The notes: generated by a model from the sequence alone, not told the origin. DNA of 64,000 nucleotides from Scatosoma sp045576335 (GCA_045576335.1 JAZNGH010000027.1:88064-152063); one strand, 5' to 3'; counted from the stretch's first letter, positions 33,179 to 41,684 are shown. A program made the numbers and translations.

Positions 33179-33433
33179 ATGGAAAGAAATTTGAGAAAAG
33201 AAAGAGTCGGGCTTGTTGTATCCGATAAAATGGATAAGACGGTAGTCGTGCTCATCAGCGATAAGAGCAAGCACCCGCTTTACAAAAAGACCATTACGAA
33301 GAGCAAGCGTATCAAAGCACACGACGAAAACAACGAATGCGGCGTAGGCGATAAGGTACGTATCGTCGAGACGAGAAAGCTCAGCAAGGACAAGAACTGG
33401 CGCGTTGCTGAAATCGTCGAAAAAGCGAAGTAA
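33179..33433 (+). CDS. rpsQ: Ribosomal protein uS17
   Basis: 84 residues from the ATG at 33179, which follows GGAGG; the in-frame TTG at 33164 lies on the ribosome-binding site itself. NLRKERVGLVVSDKMDKTVVV and GDKVRIVETRKLSKDKNWRV are typical. uS17 is a primary 16S-binding protein of the 30S body. Confidence 0.95.
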   Translation: MERNLRKERVGLVVSDKMDKTVVVLISDKSKHPLYKKTITKSKRIKAHDENNECGVGDKVRIVETRKLSKDKNWRVAEIVEKAK

Positions 33434-33453
33434 TTAAAGGAGAGTAATAAGTT

Positions 33454-33822
33454 ATGATACAACCTCAATCGAGATTGAAAGCAGCCGATAACAGCGGCGC
33501 AAAAGAATTGATGTGCATCAGAGTGCTTGGCGGCTCCTTCCGTAAGACGGGCAACATCGGCGACGTAATCGTAGCGTCCGTAAAGACGGCTACGCCCGGC
33601 GGCGCGGTTAAGAAAGGTGACGTCGTTAAAGCAGTCATCGTAAGAAGCGCAAAAGGCATCAGAAGAGCGGACGGTACTTTCGTTAAATTTGACGAAAATG
33701 CAGCCGTAATTATCGATAACCAGAAACAACCCAAGGGTACGCGTATCTTTGGGCCGATCGCGAGGGAATTGAGAGATAAAGATTATATGAAAATTATCTC
33801 CCTTGCTCCCGAAGTTCTGTAA
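33454..33822 (+). CDS. rplN: Ribosomal protein uL14
   Basis: 122 residues, standard length. MIQPQSRLKAADNSGAKELMCIRVLGG and GTRIFGPIARELRDKDYMKIISLAPEVL are essentially canonical. uL14 forms intersubunit bridges and is the RsfS silencing site. Confidence 0.97.
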   Translation: MIQPQSRLKAADNSGAKELMCIRVLGGSFRKTGNIGDVIVASVKTATPGGAVKKGDVVKAVIVRSAKGIRRADGTFVKFDENAAVIIDNQKQPKGTRIFGPIARELRDKDYMKIISLAPEVL

Positions 33823-33843
33823 TTTGTCAGGAGGACTAAAACA

Positions 33844-34263
33844 ATGAACGTAAAAGTAAATGATAACGTACTTGTAATTGCCGGTAAAGACAAAGGCGTA
33901 CAGGGAAAAGTCCTTGCCACGTCCCCCAAGGCAAATACGGTAGTCGTTGAGGGTGTTCGCATTCAGAAAAAGCACGAAAAGGCAAGAAAAGCGAACGAAA
34001 CGAGCAAGATCGTGGAAGTTCCCGGTCCCATCGACGCGTCTAACGTAAAAGTAGTCTGCCCTACCTGTGGTAAGGCTGTTAGAGTAAAGCACGCGGTCGT
34101 AGACGGTAAGAAAGTGAGAGTATGCGCTTGCGGCGCGGTTCTCGACAAAGCGTATTCCAAGAAGGCAGCGGCAAAAGCGGCAGCAGCGGCGGAAGAAGCT
34201 CCCAAGAAGAGAACGAGAAAGCGCGCGGCGAAGGCTACCACCGAAACCACGGAAAACAATTAA
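33844..34263 (+). CDS. rplX: Ribosomal protein uL24 with zinc-ribbon cysteines and basic tail
   Basis: 139 residues, versus about 103 usually. The KOW core (NDNVLVIAGKDKGVQGKVLA) is followed by CPTCGKAVRV and VRVCACGAVLD, two CxxC-like pairs suggesting a zinc ribbon seen in some uL24 proteins. The last ~35 residues are an Ala/Lys/Thr-rich extension (KKAAAKAAAAAEEAPKKRTR) likely to be disordered. uL24 initiates 50S assembly. Confidence 0.94.
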   Translation: MNVKVNDNVLVIAGKDKGVQGKVLATSPKANTVVVEGVRIQKKHEKARKANETSKIVEVPGPIDASNVKVVCPTCGKAVRVKHAVVDGKKVRVCACGAVLDKAYSKKAAAKAAAAAEEAPKKRTRKRAAKATTETTENN

Positions 34264-34277
34264 CGAGGTAAGTTGAG

Positions 34278-34835
34278 ATGGCAGAAAAAGTATATAAGAG
34301 CAGAGTAAAAGAAAAGTACGAAAAAGAAGTCGTACCTTATCTGATGAAAAAGTTTGGATATAAATCCGTTATGCAATGCCCGAAGCTCGTTAAGATTGTT
34401 ATCAACACGGGTTTAGGCGACATCAAAGACAACGCGAAATCTATCCAGATGACGGAAAACGAAATCAAGATGATTTCCGGTCAGCAGCCTATCCTCACGA
34501 AGGCGAAAAAATCCGTTGCAAACTTCAAAGTAAGAGAAGGACAAACGGTTGGTATCAAAGTTACCCTTCGTGGCGACAGAATGTACAGCTTCTATGACAA
34601 GTTCGTATCCATCGCGCTTCCCAGACTCCGCGACTTCCGCGGTGTATCGGATAAAGCGTTCGACGGACGCGGCAACTACTCGGTGGGCTTGAAAGAGCAA
34701 TTGATCTTCCCCGAAATCACCTACGATCAGGTGGAAAAGATCAGAGGTATGGACGTAGCAATCGTCACCACCGCGAACACGGACGAAGAGGCAAGAGAGT
34801 TGCTCCGCGCACTCGGTATGCCTTTCAAGAAGTAA
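34278..34835 (+). CDS. rplE: Ribosomal protein uL5
   Basis: 185 residues. KSVMQCPKLVKIVINTGLGD, GQQPILTKAKKSVANFKVREG and RDFRGVSDKAFDGRGNYSVGLKEQ are diagnostic. uL5 binds 5S rRNA and contacts P-site tRNA. Downstream rpsN follows after 12 bases. Confidence 0.97.
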   Translation: MAEKVYKSRVKEKYEKEVVPYLMKKFGYKSVMQCPKLVKIVINTGLGDIKDNAKSIQMTENEIKMISGQQPILTKAKKSVANFKVREGQTVGIKVTLRGDRMYSFYDKFVSIALPRLRDFRGVSDKAFDGRGNYSVGLKEQLIFPEITYDQVEKIRGMDVAIVTTANTDEEARELLRALGMPFKK

Positions 34836-34847
34836 GGAGAAACGAAC

Positions 34848-35033
34848 ATGGCAAAGAAGTCAATGATAAATAAACAGCAAAAGACGCCCAAGTTCTCTAC
34901 GAGAGCTTACACGAGATGCACGATTTGCGGAAGACCTCACGCGGTTTTAAGAAAGTACGGTGTATGCCGTATCTGTTTCCGTAACCTTGCGTACAAGGGA
35001 GAAATTCCCGGCGTTAAAAAGTCGAGCTGGTAA
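34848..35033 (+). CDS. rpsN: Ribosomal protein uS14, zinc-binding form
   Basis: 61 residues, the short type Z. CTICGRPH and CRICFRNLAY supply four zinc-binding cysteines. It ends GEIPGVKKSSW, as is usual. It lies in the 30S head near uS3 and uS10. Confidence 0.97.
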   Translation: MAKKSMINKQQKTPKFSTRAYTRCTICGRPHAVLRKYGVCRICFRNLAYKGEIPGVKKSSW

Positions 35034-35048
35034 TAGGAGGTAAGAGAA

Positions 35049-35438
35049 ATGACAGATCCTATCGCAGATATGCTTACAAGAATTAGAAACGCAATCACGG
35101 CGAAGAAGGAAACGGTGGAAATCCCCGCTTCCAACGAAAAGAAAGCTATTGCCGAAATCCTCGCTGACGAGGGTTGGGTAAAGGACGTTAAAATCGTTGA
35201 AGACGGTTATAACGGCAAGATTGCTATTACGCTTAAATACAACGAAAAGAAATGTGTTATCAGCGGTTTGCAGAGAGTATCCAAGCCCGGCTTGCGTACC
35301 TATGCAGGCGTTGCGAACATGCCCAGAGTCCTTGGCGGCTTCGGAACGGTTATCCTTTCCACCAACAAGGGTATTATGACGGGTAAAAAAGCAAAGGCAG
35401 CCAACGTTGGCGGCGAAGTCCTTTGCTACGTTTGGTAA
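35049..35438 (+). CDS. rpsH: Ribosomal protein uS8
   Basis: 129 residues. MTDPIADMLTRIRNA, RVSKPGLRTYAG and STNKGIMTGKKAKAANVGGE are characteristic. uS8 binds the 16S central domain; in Escherichia coli it represses the spc operon. GGAGG precedes the ATG. Confidence 0.97.
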   Translation: MTDPIADMLTRIRNAITAKKETVEIPASNEKKAIAEILADEGWVKDVKIVEDGYNGKIAITLKYNEKKCVISGLQRVSKPGLRTYAGVANMPRVLGGFGTVILSTNKGIMTGKKAKAANVGGEVLCYVW

Positions 35439-35453
35439 GGGAGGTGCAGGCAA

Positions 35454-36002
35454 ATGTCGAGAATCGGTAAAATGCCCATCGCAATCCCTGCGGGCGTAAC
35501 GGTAGATTTCAAAGACGGTATCGTTACCGTTAAAGGACCCAAGGGTACTTTGACGAGAGAAATCGTCGGTAACATCGGTATCGAAACGGAAGGCACGAAC
35601 CTCGTGTTGAAGGCGTTGGACGATGCCGCGGATACGAATGCAAAGCACGGTCTTTACAGAGCCCTTTTGAACGGTATGGTTACGGGCGTAACCAACGGTT
35701 TCGTAAAGGCTTTGGAAGTAAAAGGTGTAGGTTGGAAAGCAGCCGTTCAGGGCAACAAGCTCGTCCTTAACGTTGGTTTCTCCCACCCCGTAGAAGTAGT
35801 CGCACCCGAAGGCATCAAGTTTGAATGCCCCACTTTGACGGACGTCAACGTTTGCGGTATCAGCAAAGAGCTCGTTGGTCAGATCGCGGCGAACATCAGA
35901 GCAATCAGAGTTCCCGAACCTTACCACGGATACGGTATTCGCTATAAGGGCGAGAACGTAGAGCACAAAGAAGGTAAGACTTCCGGTAAAGGCAAGAAAT
36001 AA
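35454..36002 (+). CDS. rplF: Ribosomal protein uL6
   Basis: 182 residues. MSRIGKMPIAIPAGV, VKGPKGTLTREI and RVPEPYHGYGIRYKGE are canonical. uL6 sits near the sarcin-ricin loop and the factor-binding site. Confidence 0.97.
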   Translation: MSRIGKMPIAIPAGVTVDFKDGIVTVKGPKGTLTREIVGNIGIETEGTNLVLKALDDAADTNAKHGLYRALLNGMVTGVTNGFVKALEVKGVGWKAAVQGNKLVLNVGFSHPVEVVAPEGIKFECPTLTDVNVCGISKELVGQIAANIRAIRVPEPYHGYGIRYKGENVEHKEGKTSGKGKK

Positions 36003-36015
36003 GGAGCGTTAAAGT

Positions 36016-36399
36016 ATGATTACGAAAATTGATAAAAATGCAGTCAGACAAAGACGCCACGCACGCGTCAGAAAGACGGTGGTCGGTACGGCGGAAGCAC
36101 CCCGTATGAACGTTTACAGAAGCCTTAACCACATTTACGTACAGGTAATTGACGACAGAGCAGGCAACGAAAAGGGCGGCGTTACGATCGCGGCTGCGTC
36201 CACTATGGACAAAGCGGTAAAGGAAAAGATCGCAGGGCTGAACAAGACGGATGCGGCGAAAGTCGTTGGCGCGGTTGCTGCTGAAAGAGCGATGGCAAAA
36301 GGCGTTCAGACGGTAGTATTCGACAGAGGTGGCTATCTTTACACGGGTCGTGTAAAGGCAGTTGCGGACGGCGCGAGAGAAGCCGGACTTAAATTTTAA
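36016..36399 (+). CDS. rplR: Ribosomal protein uL18
   Basis: 127 residues. RQRRHARVRKTVVGTAEAPRMNVYRS and VVFDRGGYLYTGRVKAVADGAREAGL identify it. It binds 5S rRNA with uL5. GGAG precedes the ATG. Confidence 0.96.
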   Translation: MITKIDKNAVRQRRHARVRKTVVGTAEAPRMNVYRSLNHIYVQVIDDRAGNEKGGVTIAAASTMDKAVKEKIAGLNKTDAAKVVGAVAAERAMAKGVQTVVFDRGGYLYTGRVKAVADGAREAGLKF

Positions 36400-36411
36400 G
36401 GAGTGGGCATT

Positions 36412-36939
36412 ATGGCAGACGAAAAGAGAGAAAGAAGACCGCAAAGAAGACAAGCGGAAGACGACGGTCTTATTAAGAAACTTATTGAAGTCAATCGCGT
36501 AACGAAGGTTGTAAAGGGCGGTAAAAATATGCGCTTTGCGGCACTCGTTATCGTCGGCGACGGCAACGGTAAGATCGGTGTTGCTACGGGTAAAGCGAAA
36601 GAAGTTCCCGAAGCAATCGAAAAGGCTACTTTGAGAGCGAAAAAGAATATGGTTTCCGTTTCCATCGTTGATGGCACCATTCCTCATCAAGTTATCGGCG
36701 TATTCGGCCGCGGCAGAGTGCTTATGATGCCCGCCAGCGAAGGTACCGGTGTTATCGCGGGCGGTCCCGTCCGTGCGGTTATGGAAGCCGTAGGTATCAA
36801 GAATATCAGAACGAAATCGCACGGCAGCCAAAACTCGGGTAACTGTGTAAAAGCAGCAATCGAGGGTTTGAAAGAGCTGAAGTCGGTTGAACAGGTTGCA
36901 GCACTTCGCGGTAAAACCGTAGAAGAAATCCGCAGCTAA
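36412..36939 (+). CDS. rpsE: Ribosomal protein uS5
   Basis: 175 residues from the ATG at 36412, which follows AAGGAG; the in-frame GTG at 36403 overlaps that site. LIEVNRVTKVVKGGKNMRFAALV and GTGVIAGGPVRAVMEAVGIKN are family segments. uS5 shapes the mRNA entry channel and decoding accuracy. Confidence 0.96.
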   Translation: MADEKRERRPQRRQAEDDGLIKKLIEVNRVTKVVKGGKNMRFAALVIVGDGNGKIGVATGKAKEVPEAIEKATLRAKKNMVSVSIVDGTIPHQVIGVFGRGRVLMMPASEGTGVIAGGPVRAVMEAVGIKNIRTKSHGSQNSGNCVKAAIEGLKELKSVEQVAALRGKTVEEIRS

Positions 36940-36958
36940 GAAACGGAGGAACAAGAAT

Positions 36959-37138
36959 ATGGCAAAGATTAAAGTTACGCTCGTTAAGAGCACGATTGGG
37001 CAGGTCGAAGCAAACAAAGCTACGGTTCAAGCGCTCGGTCTTAAAAAAATCCGTTCTTCCAAAGAACTTGACGACACTCCCGCAATCCGCGGTATGGTGG
37101 AAAAGGTTAAGCACCTCGTCAAAGTAGAAAACGTTTAA
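36959..37138 (+). CDS. rpmD: Ribosomal protein uL30
   Basis: 59 residues: MAKIKVTLVKSTIGQVEANK through GLKKIRSSKELDDTPAIRGMVEKVKHLVKVENV. It occupies its conserved place between rpsE and rplO, with CGGAGG before the ATG. Not essential in all bacteria. Confidence 0.95.
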   Translation: MAKIKVTLVKSTIGQVEANKATVQALGLKKIRSSKELDDTPAIRGMVEKVKHLVKVENV

Positions 37139-37149
37139 GGAGATTTATT

Positions 37150-37596
37150 ATGAGAATAGATACCCTTTCTCCCGCGGAGGGAGCAACCAAAGCGGTAAAA
37201 AGACTTGGCCGCGGTATTGGTTCGGGCACGGGTAAGACGTCCGGTAAAGGCCACAAAGGTCAATGGGCGCGTAGCGGTGGCGGTGTTCGTCCTGGTTTTG
37301 AAGGCGGTCAGATGCCTATTGCACGTCGTGTACCGAAGAGAGGTTTCAACCATAACGGTAAAAAGGAATACGTGATTATCAACGTAGAAGCACTTGCAGA
37401 TATCCCTGCAGGTACGTTGGTTGATTACGGCTTCGTTATGGAAAACGGTCTTGCAAAAGCCGTTAAAAATAACTGCGGACTTAAAGTTCTCGGTAAGGGC
37501 GAACTCAACGTTGCGCTCACCGTAAAAGCGGCTAAATTCTCCGCTTCCGCAAAGGCAGCTATCGAAGCAGCCAAGGGAACGGCGGAGACCCTTTAA
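37150..37596 (+). CDS. rplO: Ribosomal protein uL15
   Basis: 148 residues. The glycine-rich start RLGRGIGSGTGKTSGKGHKGQ and the following RPGFEGGQMPIARRVPKRGF are diagnostic. uL15 is a late assembly protein of the 50S. A hairpin lies between it and secY. Confidence 0.96.
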   Translation: MRIDTLSPAEGATKAVKRLGRGIGSGTGKTSGKGHKGQWARSGGGVRPGFEGGQMPIARRVPKRGFNHNGKKEYVIINVEALADIPAGTLVDYGFVMENGLAKAVKNNCGLKVLGKGELNVALTVKAAKFSASAKAAIEAAKGTAETL

Positions 37597-37612
37597 CGAA
37601 TAAAACCGTACG

Positions 37613-37643
37613 ACGGAAAACTGCTGAAAAAGTAGTTTTCCGT
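37613..37643 (+). promoter_or_regulatory. Hairpin in the rplO-secY gap
   Basis: ACGGAAAACTGCT pairs with AGTAGTTTTCCGT over a 5-base loop (13 bp with one G-U). No T-run follows, so it is more likely an RNA processing or stability element than a terminator. Confidence 0.5.
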
Positions 37644-37744
37644 AGTTCGCGTTATTTCTCTCCTGTGCGAAAGCACGTTCGCCTCTTTGTGAATTGTCCG
37701 TAGGCGTTCGCGAAGGGTTAGAAAAAAGAAAAACGGAGAAAAAA

Positions 37745-39079
37745 ATGTTACAGACAATTATCAATGCATTTAAGGTCAAGGAAATTCGGCATAAGGTGTA
37801 TATGATGCTCCTTTTGCTTTTGATTTTCCGTATCGGCTGTTTTATTCCGGTACCTGGCTTGGACAGAAGCACTTTCTCTGCAGTAGTGGAAGGCAACGAC
37901 TTTTTAACGCTGATGAGCAGCATCACGGGTGGCGCGCTTGCACAAGGCACGCTGTTCGCGCTCGGTATCGGACCGTACATCAACGCTTCGATTATTATGC
38001 AGCTTTTGAGCGTTGGTATTCCTGCCCTTGAAAGACTTTCCAAGCAAGGCGAAGAAGGTCGTAAAAAGATTGCGCAATATACGCGTTACGTCACGATTCT
38101 TCTTGCGATTATTCAATCTATCGGTATTATTATCGGCTTCGGTAGCCAACAATCGGCAATCCAGACTTGGCTGTTTGGTCAAGAGTATTTCGGTTCTGCC
38201 GTAGCACTCGCAATTGCGGGCGTATTTATGACAATCGTGTACACGGCAGGTGCGCTTATCGTTATGTGGCTCGGTGAAAGAATTACCGACTACGGCGTAG
38301 GCAACGGTCAGTCTATGATTATCTTCGTGGGTATTTTGGCAACGGCAGGCAACTTAATCGTTGCAAAATTCCAACAAGTATTCACGGGCGACACGAAAGC
38401 AATTTGGGAGCTGGTAGCGTTTGCGCTCGTAAGCGCGGTCATCTTCTTTGCAATCGTATACGTTGATCTTTCCGAAAGAAAGGTTCCCGTACAGTATGCA
38501 AAGCAGATTAAAGGCAGAAAGATGTACGGCGGTCAATCGTCTGCAATTCCCATCAGAATTTCGGGCGGTGGCGTTATGCCTCTCATCTTTGCGTTCTCCA
38601 TTTTGAGCTTCCCTCAAATGATCGCAAGTATGGTAGATCCCAACGCGGAAGGCTGGTTTACCAAGTTCTGGAATAGCTGGATGTCTGCCTCGGCAGAATT
38701 TCCGCAGGTTATCGTATACACGCTCGTATTGTGTTTGCTCATTTTCGCGTTCTCGTTCTTCTACGCGCAAATGCAGTTCAATCCCGAAGACGTTTCCAAG
38801 AGTATTCAGCAGAACGGCGGCTTCATTCAGGGTATTCGTCCTGGTAAAGCGACGGAGGCATATCTGAAAAAGATATCCAACCGTATCACGTTGTTCGGCG
38901 CGATTTATCTGTCGTTGCTTGCGTTTATTCCTTCCGTTGCATTCTCGTGGGCTTCGCTTGATCTCGTCAACGTATTCTCGACGACGGGTATCTTGATTGT
39001 AGTTTCCTGTGCAATGGAATTTGAAAAGCAGCTGCAAGCGCAACTGATGATGAAGAATTACAAAGGATTTTTGAAATAA
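37745..39079 (+). CDS. secY: Preprotein translocase subunit SecY
   Basis: 444 residues from the ATG at 37745; an in-frame TTG further upstream gives an unlikely charged extension. Ten transmembrane segments are expected. Signatures include FIPVPGLDRSTF, LGIGPYINASIIMQLL, GRKKIAQYTRYV and FNPEDVSKSIQQNGGFIQGIRPG. SecY forms the channel for protein export with SecE and SecG; secG is elsewhere in the window. Confidence 0.96.
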   Translation: MLQTIINAFKVKEIRHKVYMMLLLLLIFRIGCFIPVPGLDRSTFSAVVEGNDFLTLMSSITGGALAQGTLFALGIGPYINASIIMQLLSVGIPALERLSKQGEEGRKKIAQYTRYVTILLAIIQSIGIIIGFGSQQSAIQTWLFGQEYFGSAVALAIAGVFMTIVYTAGALIVMWLGERITDYGVGNGQSMIIFVGILATAGNLIVAKFQQVFTGDTKAIWELVAFALVSAVIFFAIVYVDLSERKVPVQYAKQIKGRKMYGGQSSAIPIRISGGGVMPLIFAFSILSFPQMIASMVDPNAEGWFTKFWNSWMSASAEFPQVIVYTLVLCLLIFAFSFFYAQMQFNPEDVSKSIQQNGGFIQGIRPGKATEAYLKKISNRITLFGAIYLSLLAFIPSVAFSWASLDLVNVFSTTGILIVVSCAMEFEKQLQAQLMMKNYKGFLK

Positions 39080-39092
39080 GCAAAACCGCCTT

Positions 39093-39123
39093 TTCGGCGT
39101 TCCGTTGAATACGGAACGCCGAA
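39093..39123 (+). promoter_or_regulatory. Strong hairpin in the secY-adk gap
   Basis: TTCGGCGTTCCGT pairs perfectly with ACGGAACGCCGAA over a 5-base loop. No T-run follows, so full termination is not expected; it may mark an mRNA processing site. Confidence 0.55.
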
Positions 39124-39188
39124 AGGAAAAACGGAGCGACGCATAAGCGAACGCTCGCCGCGTACGTAATTTTTCAAAGGAGCGTTTT

Positions 39189-39821
39189 ATGAACATTATA
39201 TTACTCGGCGCGCCCGGTGCAGGGAAAGGTACTTTGGCTTCGCAAATCGTAGACAAATACAACCTGCCGCATATTTCTACGGGCGATATATTCAGAGAAA
39301 ATATCAAAAATCAAACGGAAATCGGTTTACTTGCGAAATCGTATATCGATAAAGGACAGCTCGTTCCTGACGAGGTGACCTGCAAAATCGTAGAGGACCG
39401 CATTTCCCGAGCAGACTGTAAAGACGGTTATATGCTGGACGGCTTTCCCCGTAACACCGTACAAGCCGACGTGCTTTCCAAGATTACGAATATCGATTTG
39501 GTTGTCAATATCAACGTTGACTTCTCGCTTTTGATGGACCGTATCTGTGGTAGACGCGTTTGTAAGGCTTGCGGCGAAAGCACGCATATCAAGTGGCTGA
39601 ACGGCTCGACGAGCTGTCCCCGTTGCGGCGGCGAGCTTTCCCAGAGAAAGGACGACAACCCCGAAACGGTACAAAGCCGTTTGGACGTGTACGAATCGCA
39701 AACGTCTCCGCTCATTGCGTACTATGAAAAGAAGGGCGTGCTCTTCAACGTAGACGGCAGTACGACCCCCGAAGCAACGTTCTTAGCAGTTCAAAAGAAG
39801 CTGGACGAATTTTGTAAATAA
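39189..39821 (+). CDS. adk: Adenylate kinase, zinc-containing
   Basis: 210 residues. P-loop GAPGAGKG at 7-14 and LDGFPRN are intact. The LID carries cysteines 125, 128, 143 and 146 (VCKACG, SCPRCGG), the structural zinc form common in Gram-positives. It equilibrates ATP, ADP and AMP. Conserved position between secY and map; AAAGGAG precedes the ATG. Confidence 0.96.
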   Translation: MNIILLGAPGAGKGTLASQIVDKYNLPHISTGDIFRENIKNQTEIGLLAKSYIDKGQLVPDEVTCKIVEDRISRADCKDGYMLDGFPRNTVQADVLSKITNIDLVVNINVDFSLLMDRICGRRVCKACGESTHIKWLNGSTSCPRCGGELSQRKDDNPETVQSRLDVYESQTSPLIAYYEKKGVLFNVDGSTTPEATFLAVQKKLDEFCK

Positions 39822-39826
39822 GGATT

Positions 39827-40573
39827 ATGGTTTACGTCAAAAGCGAAAAAGAGATTGATTTGATGCGCGAGCCGTGTAAAATCGTTCGTGATACGCTCGG
39901 CTTTGTGGAATCGAAAATCGTTGCGGGTATGAGCACAAAAGAAATCGACGAGCTTGTCGAACGGTATATCCGCGCTTCTGGCGCGTACCCTTCGTGTCTT
40001 GGCTACGGCGGTTTTCCTGCTTCAGCTTGCGTTTCGGTAAACGAAACGGTCGTGCACGGAATTCCCGATTCGCAAATCATTCTCAAAGAGGGCGATATCG
40101 TCAGCGTAGATTTGTGCGCATATAAAAACGGCTATCACGGCGACGCTTGCCGTACCTTCAAAGTTGGTAAGGTTTCGCCCGAAATCGAGCAGCTCGTTCG
40201 CGTGACCGAGGAATGTTTTTTCAAGGGCATTGAGGGTTTGCGGGCAGGGACGCCGCTTTACGATATCGGTTATCGCGTGCAACAACACGCGGAGGCGCAC
40301 GGTTACGGCGTTATACGCTCGTACACGGGGCACGGTATCGGTAAAGAAATGCACGAGGACCCGTCCGTTCCAAACTATGGAAAAAAAGGAACGGGAATGC
40401 GGTTGAGGGCAGGCACGGTGCTTTGCGTAGAGCCTATGATTGCGCTGGGAAATTGGCGCGTTCGTATTTTAGACGACGAGTGGACGGCGGTAACGGTAGA
40501 CGGCAAATGTGCGGCGCATTACGAAAACACCTTGGTGGTGCGCGAGGACGGCGTGGAAATACTCACGCTATAA
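39827..40573 (+). CDS. map: Methionine aminopeptidase, type I
   Basis: 248 residues. GGFPASACVSVNETVVHGIP, DGD-type metal ligands in SVDLCAYKNGYHGDACRTF, GHGIGKEMHEDPSVPNYG and CVEPMIALG are all present. It removes the initiator methionine from nascent proteins. It starts 5 bases after adk. Confidence 0.96.
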   Translation: MVYVKSEKEIDLMREPCKIVRDTLGFVESKIVAGMSTKEIDELVERYIRASGAYPSCLGYGGFPASACVSVNETVVHGIPDSQIILKEGDIVSVDLCAYKNGYHGDACRTFKVGKVSPEIEQLVRVTEECFFKGIEGLRAGTPLYDIGYRVQQHAEAHGYGVIRSYTGHGIGKEMHEDPSVPNYGKKGTGMRLRAGTVLCVEPMIALGNWRVRILDDEWTAVTVDGKCAAHYENTLVVREDGVEILTL

Positions 40574-40600
40574 GATTATAAAAAATTCGGAGGAATTATC

Positions 40601-40822
40601 GTGTCCAAAGACGACGTAATCGAAACGGAAGGGAAAGTAATCGAAGCGTTGCCCAACGCAACGTTTAAGGTGCAGCTTTCCAACGGTCACATTATCACGG
40701 CGTATATTTCCGGTAAGCTTCGTATGAACTATATTAGAATCATCGAGGGTGATACGGTAAAATTGGAAATGAGCCCGTACGATCTGACGAAAGGCAGAAT
40801 TACGTGGCGTAGCAAGTCGTAA
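40601..40822 (+). CDS. infA: Translation initiation factor IF-1
   Basis: 73 residues, an OB fold: KDDVIETEGKVIEALPNATFKVQL and SGKLRMNYIRIIEGDTVKLEMSPYDLTKGRI. It starts with GTG, after CGGAGG. IF-1 blocks the A site during initiation. Conserved position before rpmJ. Confidence 0.96.
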   Translation: MSKDDVIETEGKVIEALPNATFKVQLSNGHIITAYISGKLRMNYIRIIEGDTVKLEMSPYDLTKGRITWRSKS

Positions 40823-40860
40823 AAGCGACGAAAGATTTAATTAACAAGGAGAAAATTATC

Positions 40861-40977
40861 ATGAAAGTTAGACCTTCTGTAAAACCTATGTGCGATAAGT
40901 GCAAAGTTATCAAAAGAAACGGTAGAGTAATGGTTATCTGCTCCAAGAGCAAGAGCCACAAGCAAAGACAAGGCTAA
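40861..40977 (+). CDS. rpmJ: Ribosomal protein bL36, zinc form
   Basis: 38 residues: MKVRPSVKPMCDKCKVIKRN and onward to a C-terminal SHKQRQG. C11, C14, C27 and H33 form the zinc-binding (C+) variant. It closes the first transcription unit: the next gene, rpsM, has its own promoter 31 bases downstream. AAGGAG precedes the ATG. Confidence 0.95.
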   Translation: MKVRPSVKPMCDKCKVIKRNGRVMVICSKSKSHKQRQG

Positions 40978-41007
40978 AAAAATTTGCAAATAATTACCAA
41001 AAAACAG

Positions 41008-41037
41008 TTGACAGCCCTTGACGGGATATGATATAAT
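41008..41037 (+). promoter_or_regulatory. Promoter of the alpha (rpsM-rplQ) operon
   Basis: TTGACA (41008-41013), 18 bases, TATAAT (41032-41037). An A-rich stretch precedes the -35. TTGACAGCC is identical to the start of the S10 promoter. Confidence 0.8.
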
Positions 41038-41043
41038 CTTATT

Positions 41044-41315
41044 ATGCCGTAATTTGGGAGATGATGCTGTTTGGAGGCAAATTTCTCAAAAATACAATCG
41101 TAAGCAGGCTGAATTTCCGTAAAAATTGCGGAAATCCAGTTTTGTTGCGTGTATTCACGCGTATACGCGTATGCGTATGGACGTGGACAGGCTGAATGCT
41201 TCAAAAATAATACAGTACGCCGCGACGGCATTTTCCACTGCCAAAGCTCGCGTATTCGTTAGGAATAGATCAATAAAGAACAAAAAAGAGTAAAAAAAAC
41301 GGAGGACAGAAATCA
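41044..41315 (+). promoter_or_regulatory. Long leader of the rpsM operon
   Basis: About 270 transcribed bases without a credible gene. Features: inverted repeat TTTCCG/CGGAAA (~41114-41134), a 14-bp palindrome ACGCGTATACGCGT (~41157-41170), and two direct copies of CAGGCTGAAT (~41105 and ~41189). The position matches the alpha-operon leader of Escherichia coli, which binds uS4; uS4 is encoded downstream here. Regulation by uS4 is inference. Confidence 0.45.
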
Positions 41316-41684
41316 ATGGCACGTATTGCCGGTGTAGATTTACCCAGAGAAAAAAGAGTGGAAATCGGGCTTACCTATATTTATGGTATCGGTCTGACGA
41401 CTTCCAAGAAAATTCTCGCGGAAACGGGTATCAATCCCGATACGAGAGTAAAAGATCTCGACGAGAACGACGTTTCCAAATTGAGAGAATATATCGATCA
41501 TAATTTGAGAGTAGAAGGTGAACTTCGTAGCGAAGTTTCCCTCAACATTAAACGCCTTATGGAAATCGGATGCTAGCGCGGTATCCGTCACAGAAAGGGG
41601 TTGCCCGTACGCGGACAGAGCACGAAGAGAAACGCTCGTACGCGTAAAGGTCCTGCACGCGCGATTGCAGGCAAGAAGAAGTAA
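41316..41684 (+). CDS. rpsM: Ribosomal protein uS13, interrupted by an in-frame TAG
   Basis: The first 86 codons end LMEIGC, then codon 87 is TAG (41574-41576). The same frame continues RGIRHRKGLPVRGQ and RNARTRKGPARAIAGKKK to a TAA at 41682-41684. With codon 87 read as an amino acid the product is 122 residues, normal for uS13; the conserved residue there is tyrosine (C-Y-R-G-I-R-H), so TAG stands for TAC or TAT. Truncation would remove the C-terminal tail that contacts P-site tRNA and the head. rpsK follows normally. A sequencing error, a real nonsense allele or amber read-through are all possible. Confidence 0.9.

Noticed and set aside
37694..37744. Extended N-terminus of SecY from an upstream TTG
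   Set aside because: The extension is charged, unlike any SecY, and the ATG at 37745 has the canonical start.
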